From contig CAVZCQ010000002.1 of NCBI GenBank assembly GCA_963773835.1, positions 372,001-436,000 on the forward strand: a stretch of DNA of 64,000 bases, in the 5' to 3' direction. A program made the translations under genes and the position numbers. The DNA comes from JOPF136 sp963773835 (GTDB lineage Bacteria > Acidobacteriota > Terriglobia > Acidiferrales > UBA7541). Below are positions 1-11,326 of the stretch, one piece after another. The stretch's first letter is position 1, and each line of letters begins with the position of its first letter. The notes below the pieces were generated by a model, which saw nothing but the letters and a program-made list of their open reading frames with translations, made no database searches and was not told where the DNA came from.

Positions 1-50
1 GCCGGCCCGCAGCCAATCACCACAAGATCAAAGTGCTCTGCCCATGCCAT
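1..50 (-). CDS. Flavin-dependent disulfide reductase family protein, first 16 codons only
   Basis: On the minus strand an ATG at 50 opens a frame that runs off the window. Its first residues read MAWAEHFDLVVIGCGPA, a beta strand leading into the FAD-binding GxGxxG turn. This is typical of the N-terminus of pyridine nucleotide-disulfide oxidoreductases such as soluble transhydrogenase SthA or dihydrolipoamide dehydrogenase. A GAGG lies 6 nt upstream of the ATG. Only about 16 codons are visible, so the subfamily cannot be decided. It is probably transcribed downstream of fumC on the same strand. Confidence 0.6.
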   Translation of the reverse strand, partial: MAWAEHFDLVVIGCGP

Positions 51-229
51 GCGATTCCTCCCCGCTCCCGCCATCGGAATGGAGCGCTCGACTCCTAGCC
101 GGCGCGTTTCCTGCGACGCGGCCCAAGCGGCAGGGGCAGATTGTAGCCCCGGAAGTGCCGGAAGTGATGAGGATTTCTCGAACCGGCCCCGCTACGGGTG
201 GGTCATCCTACCCTGCAGCGCCGCAGGTA

Positions 230-253
230 GGGGCGGACCCGGGTGTCCGCCCC
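230..253. repeat. REP-like hairpin GGGGCGGAC...GTCCGCCCC
   Basis: Nine-base arms GGGGCGGAC (230-238) and GTCCGCCCC (245-253) form a perfect stem around a 6-nt loop in the gap between fumC and the partial reductase gene. It resembles the other GGGGC-rich intergenic palindromes of this window (42560, 25381, 25483). There is no T-run, so it is not a classical terminator. The rest of 51-264 shows nothing recognisable. Confidence 0.55.
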
Positions 254-264
254 ACGAGCCGAGC

Positions 265-1680
265 TCACGGGTGGGTCATCTCCGCGGGGCGGACCAGGCG
301 GTCGAAATCCTCCCCGGAAAGATAGCCCAGCTTCAGCGCCGCCTCGCGCAGGCTGATTTTTTCGTGATGCGCCGTGTGCGCCACCTTCGCCGCTTTGTCG
401 TAGCCGATGTGCGGGCTCAGCGCAGTCACCAGCATCAGCGAATTTTTCACGTACTCGTCGATCTGCTCGCGGTTGATTTCCATGCCCTTCACCGCGTACT
501 CGACAAAGCCGTGGCAGGCGTCAGCAATCAGCCGCACGGAGTGCAGAAAATTGTGGATCATCACGGGCTTGAAGACGTTCAGCTCGAAGTTGCCCTGCGA
601 GCCGGCAAAACCAATGGCCGCGTCGTTGCCGAACACCTGCACCACCACCATCGTCATGGCCTCGCACTGCGTCGGGTTCACTTTGCCGGGCATGATGGAG
701 GATCCCGGCTCGTTTTCCGGCAGCACCAGCTCGCCCAGCCCGCACCGTGGCCCGGAGGCCAGCCAGCGGATGTCGTTGGCGATTTTCATCAGCGAAGCGC
801 CGAGCGTTTTCAGCGCTCCGGAGGCGAACACGATTTCGTCGTGCGCGGAGAGCGCCGCGAATTTGTTGGGATGCGAGCGGAACGGAAGCCCGGTCAGCTC
901 CGCGATTTTCCGCGCCGCGCGCTCCGCGAATTCCGGATGCGCATTGAGCCCGGTGCCCACTGCCGTCCCTCCGATGGCGAGCTGGTACAGGCCGTCGAGC
1001 GCCTGTTCCAGCCGCGTGATGTCCGCGCGCAGCAGCGCCGCCCAGCCGTTCATTTCCTGGTCCACGGTCACCGGAGTGGCGTCCTGGAGGTGCGTGCGCC
1101 CGATTTTCACGACTCCCGCGAACTCGCGCGCCTTCGCTTCAATCGCCTCCGCGACTTCGCGGACGGCGGGGATCAGCCGGTTTTTCACCTGCTCGGCCGC
1201 GGCGATGTGCATGGCGGTGGGAAACGTGTCGTTCGAGGACTGCGACATGTTCACGTCGTCATTCGGGTGAACGGGCTTTTTCGAGCCCATCACGCCCCCG
1301 GCCAGCTCGATGGCCCGGTTCGAGATCACTTCGTTCGCGTTCATGTTGGTCTGCGTCCCGCTGCCCGTCTGCCAGATGCGCAACGGAAAATGCTCGTCGA
1401 GCTTTCCTTCGATCACTTCGTCCGCGGCCTGGGTGATGAGCCGCGCTTTTTCAGCGGACAGCTTCTTCAGGTCTAAATTCACGAGCGCCGCGGCCTTTTT
1501 CAGCACGCCGAGCGCGCGGATCAGCTCGCGCGGCATCACGTCGTGGCCGATCGCGAAGTGCAGCAGCGAGCGCTCGGTCTGCGCGCCCCAGTAACGGTCG
1601 CTGGCCACTTCAATCGTGCCCATGCTGTCGGATTCGGTGCGGGTGGCTCGCGCCACGGTCATGGTCGTTTGTTCGGTCAT
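265..1680 (-). CDS. fumC: Class II fumarate hydratase
   Basis: This 471-residue cytoplasmic enzyme reversibly hydrates fumarate to malate in the TCA cycle without an iron-sulfur cluster. It carries the superfamily signature GSSIMPGKVNP at residues 326-336 (mobile catalytic Ser loop), the GRTHLQDATP segment with the conserved His197, and SQSSNDTFPT near 146-155. The length is normal for FumC. The N-terminal extension of about 15 residues before the DSMGTIEV segment is slightly longer than in E. coli, so the start could be a little further in. It stands alone, with its promoter probably in the 158-nt gap shared with the downstream end of the ADOP gene. Confidence 0.95.
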   Translation of the reverse strand: MTEQTTMTVARATRTESDSMGTIEVASDRYWGAQTERSLLHFAIGHDVMPRELIRALGVLKKAAALVNLDLKKLSAEKARLITQAADEVIEGKLDEHFPLRIWQTGSGTQTNMNANEVISNRAIELAGGVMGSKKPVHPNDDVNMSQSSNDTFPTAMHIAAAEQVKNRLIPAVREVAEAIEAKAREFAGVVKIGRTHLQDATPVTVDQEMNGWAALLRADITRLEQALDGLYQLAIGGTAVGTGLNAHPEFAERAARKIAELTGLPFRSHPNKFAALSAHDEIVFASGALKTLGASLMKIANDIRWLASGPRCGLGELVLPENEPGSSIMPGKVNPTQCEAMTMVVVQVFGNDAAIGFAGSQGNFELNVFKPVMIHNFLHSVRLIADACHGFVEYAVKGMEINREQIDEYVKNSLMLVTALSPHIGYDKAAKVAHTAHHEKISLREAALKLGYLSGEDFDRLVRPAEMTHP

Positions 1681-1838
1681 GGGAATTATCCTCTCTGTGG
1701 AGCAGAGGCTGCAGGGTCGTCCCGTCCCCTATTCTAGTGCGAATCGGGCAGGTTGTCGCATCGCCGTGCGGCGCGGGCCGCAGCATCACTGCTCTTCGGG
1801 CTTCCGCCCGCGCCCGGTCGCGAGGCCGCGCCCACCGG

Positions 1839-4486
<2,648 letters not shown>

Positions 4487-4526
4487 GGTCAGTTCTCCTT
4501 CTTTCGCGTTCCTTCGCCATGCGCCG

Positions 4527-4895
4527 CTACACGGGTCGGGCCCGGGCCAGCAGCCGTTTGGCGCGCGCCAGCGCCAGCAGGTTTTCCAGGCGCCCGGCTT
4601 CCGCAACGGCCACTTCCCTGCCGAACTCGGTCAGGCGGTAATAGCGGCGCCGCTCGTCGTCCAGCGCCGCAGCCGGGCGTACTCCCGACTCCACGATCAT
4701 CCCTTCGCTCACGAATCGCCGAACCAAGCCGTAAAGCGTTCCCGCGCTCAGGCGCACCGCGCCGTCCGTCAGCCGTACGACGTCCTTCATGATGGCGTAG
4801 GCGTGCTTATCCCCATCGGCCAGCGACAGCAGGAAATGAAACTCAGCGCTGGTCAACGGGAGGTAGGGAGCGGGATCGCGTTTCCTGGTGTTCAT
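4527..4895 (-). CDS. PadR-family transcriptional regulator
   Basis: This 122-residue DNA-binding protein has the PadR winged-helix layout: FHFLLSLADGDKHAYAIMKDV, a GTLYGLVRRF recognition helix, and a YYRLTEFGREVA wing followed by a C-terminal dimerisation helix. PadR proteins of this type usually repress their own operon, often with efflux or ABC genes. It lies directly upstream of the frameshifted ADOP permease on the same strand, a pairing common in Acidobacteriota. The ligand is unknown. An inverted repeat in its upstream gap (4953-4993) is a candidate operator. Confidence 0.9.
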   Translation of the reverse strand: MNTRKRDPAPYLPLTSAEFHFLLSLADGDKHAYAIMKDVVRLTDGAVRLSAGTLYGLVRRFVSEGMIVESGVRPAAALDDERRRYYRLTEFGREVAVAEAGRLENLLALARAKRLLARARPV

Positions 4896-4949
4896 CGCAG
4901 TCTCCTCGGCGGCGCATGGCCGGCTCGTGCCCGGATATCCGGGGGCGAG

Positions 4950-4993
4950 CTACTATATCAGACGCAAGACTACTACATCGTGTTTCGATATAG
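4950..4993 (-). promoter_or_regulatory. Candidate PadR operator and promoter region
   Basis: The 156-nt gap upstream of padR contains CTATATC (4953-4959) and its perfect inverse GATATAG (4987-4993). A near-direct repeat is also present, CTACTATATC (4950) and CTACTACATC (4970), 20 nt apart or about two helical turns. AT-rich TATA-containing repeats in an otherwise GC-rich gap, placed just before an autoregulator of this family, suggest an operator. No footprint or conserved copy can be shown from this window. Confidence 0.4.
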
Positions 4994-5051
4994 CGAGGAC
5001 TTTTTGCGGGTTGCCGGGCCGCGAGCGGGGTCTCCGCCGCGCCCGCGGCTT

Positions 5052-7478
5052 CTATTCGTGCCGGAGCGCCACCAGCGGATCCAACTGCACCGCGCGGCGC
5101 GCCGGCAGGTAGCACGCAGCCAGGGTGACCGCAGCAAGCAGCATCGTGACGCCCAGAAAGGTCAGCGGATCGGTGGCCGTGATGCCGAACAGGATGCGGC
5201 TCATCAGCCGCGTCGCCGCGAGAGCTGCCGCCAGTCCCGCCGCCGTGCCGGCCAGCAGCATTACCATGCCCTGGCGCAGGATCAGCCGCAGCACGTCCGC
5301 CGGTTGCGCGCCAAGCGCCATGCGCACGCCGAACTCGCGCGTGCGCTGCCGGGTGCTGTATGCCACCACTCCGTAAATCCCCACGCTGGCCAGCGCCAGC
5401 GCGAGCAAGCCGAAGACCCCGGAAAAGGTTCCGGCCATGCGCAGGCCGTAAGTGACAGGCTCGATGCGGGCTTCGAGCGTGCTCACATCGAAGACGGGAA
5501 GCCCGGCGTTCAGCTCGTGGATGCGAGCCGTGGCCGCGGCCGCGGTGGCCGGCGGATCGCCGGCCAGGCGCACGTGCAGCGTCACTTCCGGCGTGTAGAA
5601 CTGCTCCAGCGGAAGGTAGATGAACGATTGGGGCGGCTCGTCGAGGTCGTAGTAGTGCGCGGTGCGGGCCACGCCGACCACCGTGGCCCATTTCCCTTCA
5701 ATGCGCATGCGTTTGCCCACCGCCGGCTGGCCCGGCCAATACCGGCCGGCCACGGCCTGATTGACGATCACCACGGGAGTGGAGGCCCCGGAATCCTGAA
5801 AAGAAAAATCGCGGCCGTCCTCCAACGGAATCTGCAAGGTGGCGAAGTAGCCGGGACTCACGTGGGCGATACCCGCAAAGATGGCTTCCTGTTTCCCCGC
5901 CGCGTAGCCTTCCGGAACAAAGTCATCGCCATTGCTGACGAAGCCCAGCGGAACCCAATCGGCCAGCGCAGCGCTTTCCGCGCCGGGCAGGGCGCGAGCT
6001 TTTTCGATCACCTGCCGGTTGAAGGCGCCGCCCTGGGCCTCGGAGTAACCCGCGGGGAACAGGTCGTAGGACTCCAACAGCACGTTGTGCGGATTGAAAC
6101 CGGGATCGAACGTGCGGGCCGCCCGGAAACTGCGTGTCAGCAGTCCCGCGCACACCAGCAGGAGCAGCGAGAAGCCGATCTGCGCGATGGCCAGGCTGCG
6201 CGAAAGTCCTCCGCGCCGCCGGCCTCCCGCCGCGTTTCCCGACTCGTCCTTCAGCGCGCCCACCGGGTCCAGCGCCGACGCGCGCAGGGCCGGCAGGCTG
6301 CCGAATAGAAATGTAGCGAGCAGCGAAAACACCAGCGTGGCCGCAAACACGCGGTGGTCCACGGGAACGGAAAGCCATATCGGCAGGTTCGAGGCCGGCG
6401 CGAATTGCATGAATGAGCCGGCGGTCCATACCGTGGCGGCCAGGGCCATCGCACCTCCGGCGAGCGCCAGCACCAGGTTTTCCGCCAGCAGTTGACGCAC
6501 CAGCCGCGCCCGGCTTGCTCCCAGTGACAGGCGAATGGCCATTTCGCGCTGCCGGCCCATGCCGCGCGCCAGCACCAGATTGGCCAGGTTGGCGCACGCC
6601 AGCAGCAGCACCACTCCCGCGATCCCCAGCAGCAGAGGAAGAAGCCGCGAAAAAACGGCGTTCGCCCCGTTGGGCGCTCTCCACAGCGGGTAGAGCGTCA
6701 CGGCAATGCGGCCTTTGTGGGAGTCCGGAAACTCGCGCACGATTTGCTCGAACAGGCCCGTCATTTCCGCCTGTGCCTGTTCGCGGCCCGCGCCGCGACG
6801 CAGTCGCCCGATTGTGCCCAGCCAAGTGTCCTCGCGTGCGTCGAGCCGCCCGGCTGCGTCTGGAATGATCTGAGCGGTCATGGCCAGGGGAACCCACAGC
6901 TCCACGCGCAGGCCGGTGGCACTGCCCTGAAACGCGGGCGGCGCTACTCCCACGATGGTGTAGTCGTGCGAGTTGATCGGCAGCGTGCGGCCGAGCACGT
7001 CGCGCGCCCCCGAGAACCGGTCCTGCCACAGCCGATAGCTGATGACGGCAGCAGGAGTCTGGCCGGGAGTGTCGTCAGCGGGAACGAATCCGCGGCCGAG
7101 CGCGAGCCGTACCCCGAGCACGTCGAAATAGTTCGCGGTGACCAGCATTCCCCAAACCCGTTCGGGACGGTCGCGGCCAGTAAAGCTCATGGGGCACAGG
7201 GAAGTCGCGGTGAGACCCGAGAAGCTCTGCGAGCGGCTCCGCAGATCCAGAAAATCCGGATAGGCAAACGAGCCAGCGTGGCCCCTTGTCACGGCCACCA
7301 GTTGGCCGGGCTGCGATGCCCCGGGAATCGGATTGAGCAGCGTGGCATTGATCCAACTGAAGACCGTGCTATTGGCGCCGATTCCCAGCGCCAGCGTGAG
7401 CACGGCAACCGCCGTAAAACCCGGATCCTTTCGCAGCGCCCGCGCGCCGTGGCTCACGTCGTTCCAGAGCTGGTCCAT
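5052..7478 (-). CDS. ADOP-type ABC transporter permease (MacB/FtsX-like)
   Basis: This is an 808-residue integral inner-membrane protein. Residues about 16-45 read GARALRKDPGFTAVAVLTL followed by ALGIGANSTVFSWINATLLN, the ADOP first membrane segment. A MacB periplasmic domain follows (NYFDVLGVRLALGRGF, ISYRLWQDRFSG), then two FtsX cores near residues 280-440 and 680-800, ending in LDPLVALRHE. It lacks the N-terminal prefix domain seen in the 4486 gene. Start 7478 has GGAGG 7 nt upstream. It is 156 nt upstream of padR on the same strand. No ATPase subunit is nearby, as is usual for these orphan permeases, so the substrate is unknown. Confidence 0.9.
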   Translation of the reverse strand: MDQLWNDVSHGARALRKDPGFTAVAVLTLALGIGANSTVFSWINATLLNPIPGASQPGQLVAVTRGHAGSFAYPDFLDLRSRSQSFSGLTATSLCPMSFTGRDRPERVWGMLVTANYFDVLGVRLALGRGFVPADDTPGQTPAAVISYRLWQDRFSGARDVLGRTLPINSHDYTIVGVAPPAFQGSATGLRVELWVPLAMTAQIIPDAAGRLDAREDTWLGTIGRLRRGAGREQAQAEMTGLFEQIVREFPDSHKGRIAVTLYPLWRAPNGANAVFSRLLPLLLGIAGVVLLLACANLANLVLARGMGRQREMAIRLSLGASRARLVRQLLAENLVLALAGGAMALAATVWTAGSFMQFAPASNLPIWLSVPVDHRVFAATLVFSLLATFLFGSLPALRASALDPVGALKDESGNAAGGRRRGGLSRSLAIAQIGFSLLLLVCAGLLTRSFRAARTFDPGFNPHNVLLESYDLFPAGYSEAQGGAFNRQVIEKARALPGAESAALADWVPLGFVSNGDDFVPEGYAAGKQEAIFAGIAHVSPGYFATLQIPLEDGRDFSFQDSGASTPVVIVNQAVAGRYWPGQPAVGKRMRIEGKWATVVGVARTAHYYDLDEPPQSFIYLPLEQFYTPEVTLHVRLAGDPPATAAAATARIHELNAGLPVFDVSTLEARIEPVTYGLRMAGTFSGVFGLLALALASVGIYGVVAYSTRQRTREFGVRMALGAQPADVLRLILRQGMVMLLAGTAAGLAAALAATRLMSRILFGITATDPLTFLGVTMLLAAVTLAACYLPARRAVQLDPLVALRHE

Positions 7479-7844
7479 GCCGGGCCTCCAGTGCCGCGCG
7501 CCCGCCCGGTTCGCGCAGCAGGGTTTGAATAGTTATACGCCCGCGCCACGGGAATTGTTCACCCCCATCGGCCCGCCTTGACAAGCTGGAAGGGATGGCA
7601 TGGAATATTCGTGGGAATTCCCCCTTGCGCGCCGTGTGGCGCCCTCGGAACCGCCCCCTCGCTACCCGCCGGCTGGCTAGCGCGGCGGCTGGAACTTCTG
7701 CATTCCGTTGGAACATGAGGGAGCATCTCGTTACGCTCCGGCTGAATTCATGCTCTTTTGCCCGAAGTTATCCACGCGCGCGCATCCGCCGCGGCAGGGC
7801 CGGGGGAGCGGGTCCGTGCGGGAGACGAAACGATGGAGGCAGTG
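7479..7844. promoter_or_regulatory. Divergent intergenic region between ADOP permease and copper lipoprotein genes
   Basis: This 366-nt gap separates two divergent genes. On the plus strand TTGACA (7578-7583) is followed after 17 nt by TGGAATATT, a possible sigma70 promoter, though about 240 nt from the downstream start. On the minus strand GTTATA (7532-7537, read as TATAAC) could be a -10 for the ADOP gene. No convincing open frame or structured RNA was seen. Confidence 0.3.
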
Positions 7845-8747
7845 ATGGCGTCTTCGAATGACAAACCGGGCGGTCCAGGCCCTGGACTGGGCTCGCGGGC
7901 CGCTGGTGTCGCGATGATTTGTGCTCTGGTCGTCGCGATTGGCTGCGGAACCTCCACGCAGCATTACGAATTGCGGGGAAAGGTCCTGGCAAAAAACGGC
8001 GCGATCTCGCAGCTCACCGTGGATCACGAGGACATCCCGGGCTTCATGCCGGCAATGACCATGGAGTATGCGGTGAAGGATCCCCAGGGAATGCGGGAAG
8101 TGGAGCCGGGCGACCGCATCACCGGCGACGTCATAGTCGAAAACAAAAAGGAATACTGGCTGGAACATCTCCACGTCACGGACGAGAGCGGGCGTGGCCC
8201 GGTGACGGCGACGAAACCGGGCGAGCTGAAGGCGGGCGAGGACGTGCCGGATGTGCCGCTCGTCAACCAGGACGGCAAGACGCTGCATCTGGCCGATTTC
8301 AAGGGAAAGGCCGTGCTGCTCACCTTCATCTACACGCGCTGCCCATTCCCCACCATGTGTCCGCTAATCAGCAGCAAGTTTGCGGAAGTGCACGAGCAAT
8401 TGGCCCGGAATCCGTCCGTATACCCCAGGACGCACCTGGTGAGCGTGAGCCTGGACCCCAATTACGACAAACCGCCCGTTCTCCGGAAGTACGGCCTGGC
8501 CTACATGAAGGAAGGCGCGGCCGGCTTCGCCAACTGGGATTTCGTCTCCACGAGTCCCGCGGACCTGAGCCGCCTGGCAACCGCCTTCAACCTGGTGTAC
8601 TTCGTGCAGGACAACCAGATCTCGCACAGCATGACCACGATTCTTTTTGCTCGCGATGGAACCGTGAAGCAGACCTGGCCGGGAAACGAATGGAAGGTTG
8701 CCGATGCGGTTGCGGCAGTGGACAACGCGGCAACATCGAAGAATTAG
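7845..8747 (+). CDS. SCO1/SenC-family lipoprotein with N-terminal CusF-like copper domain
   Basis: The 300-residue product has a signal segment ending in the lipobox VAIGC (Cys34), so it is probably membrane-anchored. Residues about 40-110 form a CusF-like copper-binding domain (GFMPAMTMEY, GDRITGDVIVE). Residues about 130-295 form a SCO/thioredoxin-like domain with paired cysteines C166 and C172 in RCPFPTMCP and a downstream His in ISHSMTT. SCO proteins deliver copper or reductant to the Cu-A site of cytochrome oxidases. ATG 7845 is preferred over ATG 7833 because GGAGG sits 5 nt upstream. The next gene is a cytochrome c, which fits respiratory copper handling. Confidence 0.88.
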   Translation: MASSNDKPGGPGPGLGSRAAGVAMICALVVAIGCGTSTQHYELRGKVLAKNGAISQLTVDHEDIPGFMPAMTMEYAVKDPQGMREVEPGDRITGDVIVENKKEYWLEHLHVTDESGRGPVTATKPGELKAGEDVPDVPLVNQDGKTLHLADFKGKAVLLTFIYTRCPFPTMCPLISSKFAEVHEQLARNPSVYPRTHLVSVSLDPNYDKPPVLRKYGLAYMKEGAAGFANWDFVSTSPADLSRLATAFNLVYFVQDNQISHSMTTILFARDGTVKQTWPGNEWKVADAVAAVDNAATSKN

Positions 8748-8792
8748 GAGCGTGCGGGTGCGTCCTTCCTTCTGCGCGTCGAAAGGCCTCTC

Positions 8793-9170
8793 ATGCAGCT
8801 AGGGCAATGGGAATTGACCCCGAGGGTGTTCCTGTGGTGTTTCGGCATCTTGCTGCTGGGCTGGTGCCTCTTCCACTATTGGACGAACACGGAAAGCGCG
8901 CATCTGGCCCCGGCGGCCGCCGTGCTGGGCAAATCCGTCTACGACAACCAGTGCGCGCCCTGCCACGAAGCCCAGGATTTGCATCTGGTCAAACAGCCGC
9001 CCAAACTGGACGGACTGTTCCAGCGAAAAACTCTTCCGAGCGGGGAGCCGCTGACGGACCAGGCAGTGCGAGACGTCATCCTGCACGGGCGCGGCATCAT
9101 GCCTCCCTTCCAGCAGTCGTTGAGCGAGCAGGACCTGGACAATTTGATTCAATATCTCCGCACTCGATAG
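8793..9170 (+). CDS. Membrane-anchored mono-heme cytochrome c
   Basis: This 125-residue protein has one N-terminal membrane segment (about residues 11-28, FLWCFGILLLGWCLF), then a class I cytochrome c domain with a single CAPCH heme site (C54, C57, H58). The probable axial Met103 is in GIMPPF. It ends LDNLIQYLRTR, as in small c6/cbb3-like domains. It should carry electrons at the outer face of the inner membrane. It follows the SCO-type gene by 45 nt and is likely in the same operon. Confidence 0.9.
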   Translation: MQLGQWELTPRVFLWCFGILLLGWCLFHYWTNTESAHLAPAAAVLGKSVYDNQCAPCHEAQDLHLVKQPPKLDGLFQRKTLPSGEPLTDQAVRDVILHGRGIMPPFQQSLSEQDLDNLIQYLRTR

Positions 9171-9384
9171 GCCGCGCGCCGGAGCCCGGGGCGCCGCGCC
9201 GCCGGAAACTCCCGCGGCCGCCCGCTCCGGCCACACAGCCATAATGGAAGTTGACCCGCCGGGTGTGAATTGCGCAAACTAGTGGTGCAAAGGGGTGCAG
9301 TCCGCCGCCCGCGATCCCGAAGTATCGGGGCGCCGGGCCGCCCGTAGTCGTTGCTGTTCGCACTCCCCGCGTACCGAGGCAGCC

Positions 9385-10590
9385 ATGAACGAACCAATCG
9401 GTGAACTCCTCCCTCCAGCCCGGCTGATGATGACGCCGGGTCCCTCGAATATGGACGCGCGGGTGTACCGCGCGCTCGCCACACCCCTGGTGGGGCATAT
9501 GGACCCGTGGTTCACGGCCATGATGAGCGACGTGCAGGTGCTCCTCCGCCGCGTGTTCCAGACCGAGAACCGCATGACCTACCCGGTCTCCGCCTCGGGT
9601 TCCGGGGCGATTGAAGCCTCGGTGGTAAATCCGCTCGAAGCGGGCGACGAGGCCATCGTGTGCTGCAACGGCTGGTTTTCCGAGCGCATGGCGGTCATCG
9701 GGGAGCGTACCTCGGCGAAGATTCATCGCGTTCAGGCGCCGTACGGCAAAACGGTTGATCCGGACGACGTGCGCCGCGCGGGCAAAGGGCGCAAGATCAA
9801 ACTCGTCGGGCTGGCCCACGGGGAAACGTCGAGCGGAGTGCTGCAGAACCTGGATGACTACCGGAAAGTGGCGGACGAACTAGGCGCCATCCTGGTGGTG
9901 GACGCCGTAGCCACGCTCGGCGGTGTGCCACTGGACGTGGACCGCCAGCGCATCGACATCTGTTTTTCCGGCTCGCAGAAAACGCTGAGCGCGCCTCCGG
10001 GCATGGCGCCCATCACGCTGAACGCGCGCGTCGAGGAAATCGTGAAGACGCGCAAAACGCCCGTGCAGAGCTGGTATTTCGATTTCGTCCCCATCATGAG
10101 CTTCTGGGGGAAAGAGCGCACCTACCACCACACGCCGCCCATCTCGCTGATCTTCGCGCTGCGCGAGGCGCTCCGCCTGACGCTCGAAGAGGGTCTCGAG
10201 GCGCGCTGGGAGCGGCACCGGCAGAACCAGCACGCTCTGATCGCCGGAATCGAAGCCATGGGATTCGAGCCGTTCGTCAAAGAGCCCGCCCACCGCCTGC
10301 CGACCGTCGTCGCTGTAGAGGCGCCTCCCGGCGTCGATGAAGCGAAGGTGCGCGCGCAGCTCCGCGAGGAATTCAACCTCGAAATCGCCGGGGGATTCGG
10401 CCCGCTGAAAGGCAAAATCTGGCGCGTCGGCCTGATGGGCTACGTCAGCCAGAAGGCAAACGTGCTGCTGTTCCTCGCCGCGTTCGAAAAGGTGCTGGGC
10501 GACCAGGGCTTCCGTGTCCCGGCGGGCGCGGGCGTGGGCGCCGCAGTCCACTCGTATGCCGAGGCGGGCGCCGTAGCCACGCACGGATAG
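9385..10590 (+). CDS. Class V aminotransferase (serine/alanine-glyoxylate type)
   Basis: This 401-residue PLP enzyme resembles alanine-glyoxylate and serine-glyoxylate aminotransferases. It shows MMTPGPSNMD at the N-terminus, HGETSSG near 145-151, the cofactor Asp173 in VVDAVATLGG and the Schiff-base Lys199 in GSQKTLSAPPG. Family members move amino groups onto glyoxylate or related oxo acids. The exact substrate pair cannot be read from sequence. ATG 9385 with GAGG just upstream is chosen over earlier codons that give a low-complexity leader. A small unknown gene follows 6 nt downstream. Confidence 0.9.
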   Translation: MNEPIGELLPPARLMMTPGPSNMDARVYRALATPLVGHMDPWFTAMMSDVQVLLRRVFQTENRMTYPVSASGSGAIEASVVNPLEAGDEAIVCCNGWFSERMAVIGERTSAKIHRVQAPYGKTVDPDDVRRAGKGRKIKLVGLAHGETSSGVLQNLDDYRKVADELGAILVVDAVATLGGVPLDVDRQRIDICFSGSQKTLSAPPGMAPITLNARVEEIVKTRKTPVQSWYFDFVPIMSFWGKERTYHHTPPISLIFALREALRLTLEEGLEARWERHRQNQHALIAGIEAMGFEPFVKEPAHRLPTVVAVEAPPGVDEAKVRAQLREEFNLEIAGGFGPLKGKIWRVGLMGYVSQKANVLLFLAAFEKVLGDQGFRVPAGAGVGAAVHSYAEAGAVATHG

Positions 10591-10596
10591 AGCCTC

Positions 10597-10965
10597 ATGG
10601 ACACCACACTCTACAACGCGGGAAAAATGAGCGAATTCGTTCCCGCCTTCGAGGTGCGCTCGCCGCTCACCGGCGACACGTTCCACTGCCGCTTTTCGCA
10701 CATCCACAACGGAATCGCGCCGCGGCACAGCGACACGATCGACGCCCGCTACTTTGTGGATGGCCGCCGGGTGATTGTGGGGCTCGCTCACACCGCCTTC
10801 GTGGCCTTCCGCGAGCGCGCGGGCCGCGACCTGACCGACCGCGAAGCGAGCTACATCACAGCCGCTTTTCTGGCCGAACGCCTCGAGCAGGCCGACGAGC
10901 ACCCCATCTACACAGTCAGCCACGACGACGTGCTGCGGCTCATTGCCCGCCTGGAAATCCGTTAG
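10597..10965 (+). CDS. Hypothetical protein, 122 residues
   Basis: I do not recognise this protein. It is soluble and mixed in charge, without a signal peptide, membrane helix or metal motif. A HxH (SHIHNG) and an acidic C-terminal half (AERLEQADEHP) are visible. It starts 6 nt after the aminotransferase stop, so it is very likely co-translated with it and may assist that pathway. A second in-frame ATG at 10627 is also possible as start. Confidence 0.65.
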   Translation: MDTTLYNAGKMSEFVPAFEVRSPLTGDTFHCRFSHIHNGIAPRHSDTIDARYFVDGRRVIVGLAHTAFVAFRERAGRDLTDREASYITAAFLAERLEQADEHPIYTVSHDDVLRLIARLEIR

Positions 10966-11022
10966 CCGCAAGCTGCAGGGGATGTGCCGGAACGGGTCGA
11001 GCGAGCCCGCGCCAAGCCCCGG

Positions 11023-11061
11023 TTGCAGGGAACCCGGCCTTGCGATATAGTACGTAATATC
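11023..11061 (+). promoter_or_regulatory. Promoter and putative autoregulatory operator of the toxin-antitoxin pair
   Basis: TTGCAG (11023-11028) and TATAGT (11046-11051) are separated by exactly 17 nt, a good sigma70-type promoter. Overlapping the -10 is an inverted repeat GATAT (11044-11048) and ATATC (11057-11061) around 8 nt. Antitoxins of this class commonly repress their own operon from such palindromes. Confidence 0.55.
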
Positions 11062-11080
11062 ACTACTATTGGAGCGCCTC

Positions 11081-11326
11081 ATGGAAAAGGCGGTTTCCGC
11101 AGCCCATGCCAATCGAAAGTTCTCGGAACTCCTCCGCACCGTGCGTGACGGCCACAGTTTTGTTGTGACCTCGCATGGCAAGCCGGTCGCGCGCATCCTG
11201 CCGGTGGACAAGAATGGCGGCGAAACGCCTGGCGCCCGCGCCGCGCTGCTCAAAAGGTTGCGGTCGCAGCGAGTGACCCACATCGGCCGTTGGAGCCGCG
11301 ACGAACTCTACGAGAGGAAACAGTGA
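11081..11326 (+). CDS. Phd/YefM-type antitoxin
   Basis: The 81-residue product begins MEKAVSAAHANRKFSELLR, followed by GHSFVVTSHGKPVARILPV. This is the N-terminal DNA-binding fold of the prevent-host-death (Phd/YefM) antitoxin family. The C-terminal 25 residues would wrap the toxin. ATG 11081 is favoured by GGAG 6 nt upstream. The stop codon overlaps the start of the PIN gene (GTGA), giving translational coupling typical of antitoxin-toxin operons. Confidence 0.9.
   Translation: MEKAVSAAHANRKFSELLRTVRDGHSFVVTSHGKPVARILPVDKNGGETPGARAALLKRLRSQRVTHIGRWSRDELYERKQ

Noticed and set aside
10966..11022. Riboswitch or leader structure upstream of the toxin-antitoxin genes
   Set aside because: No conserved aptamer pattern was found; the segment is explained by a simple promoter downstream.
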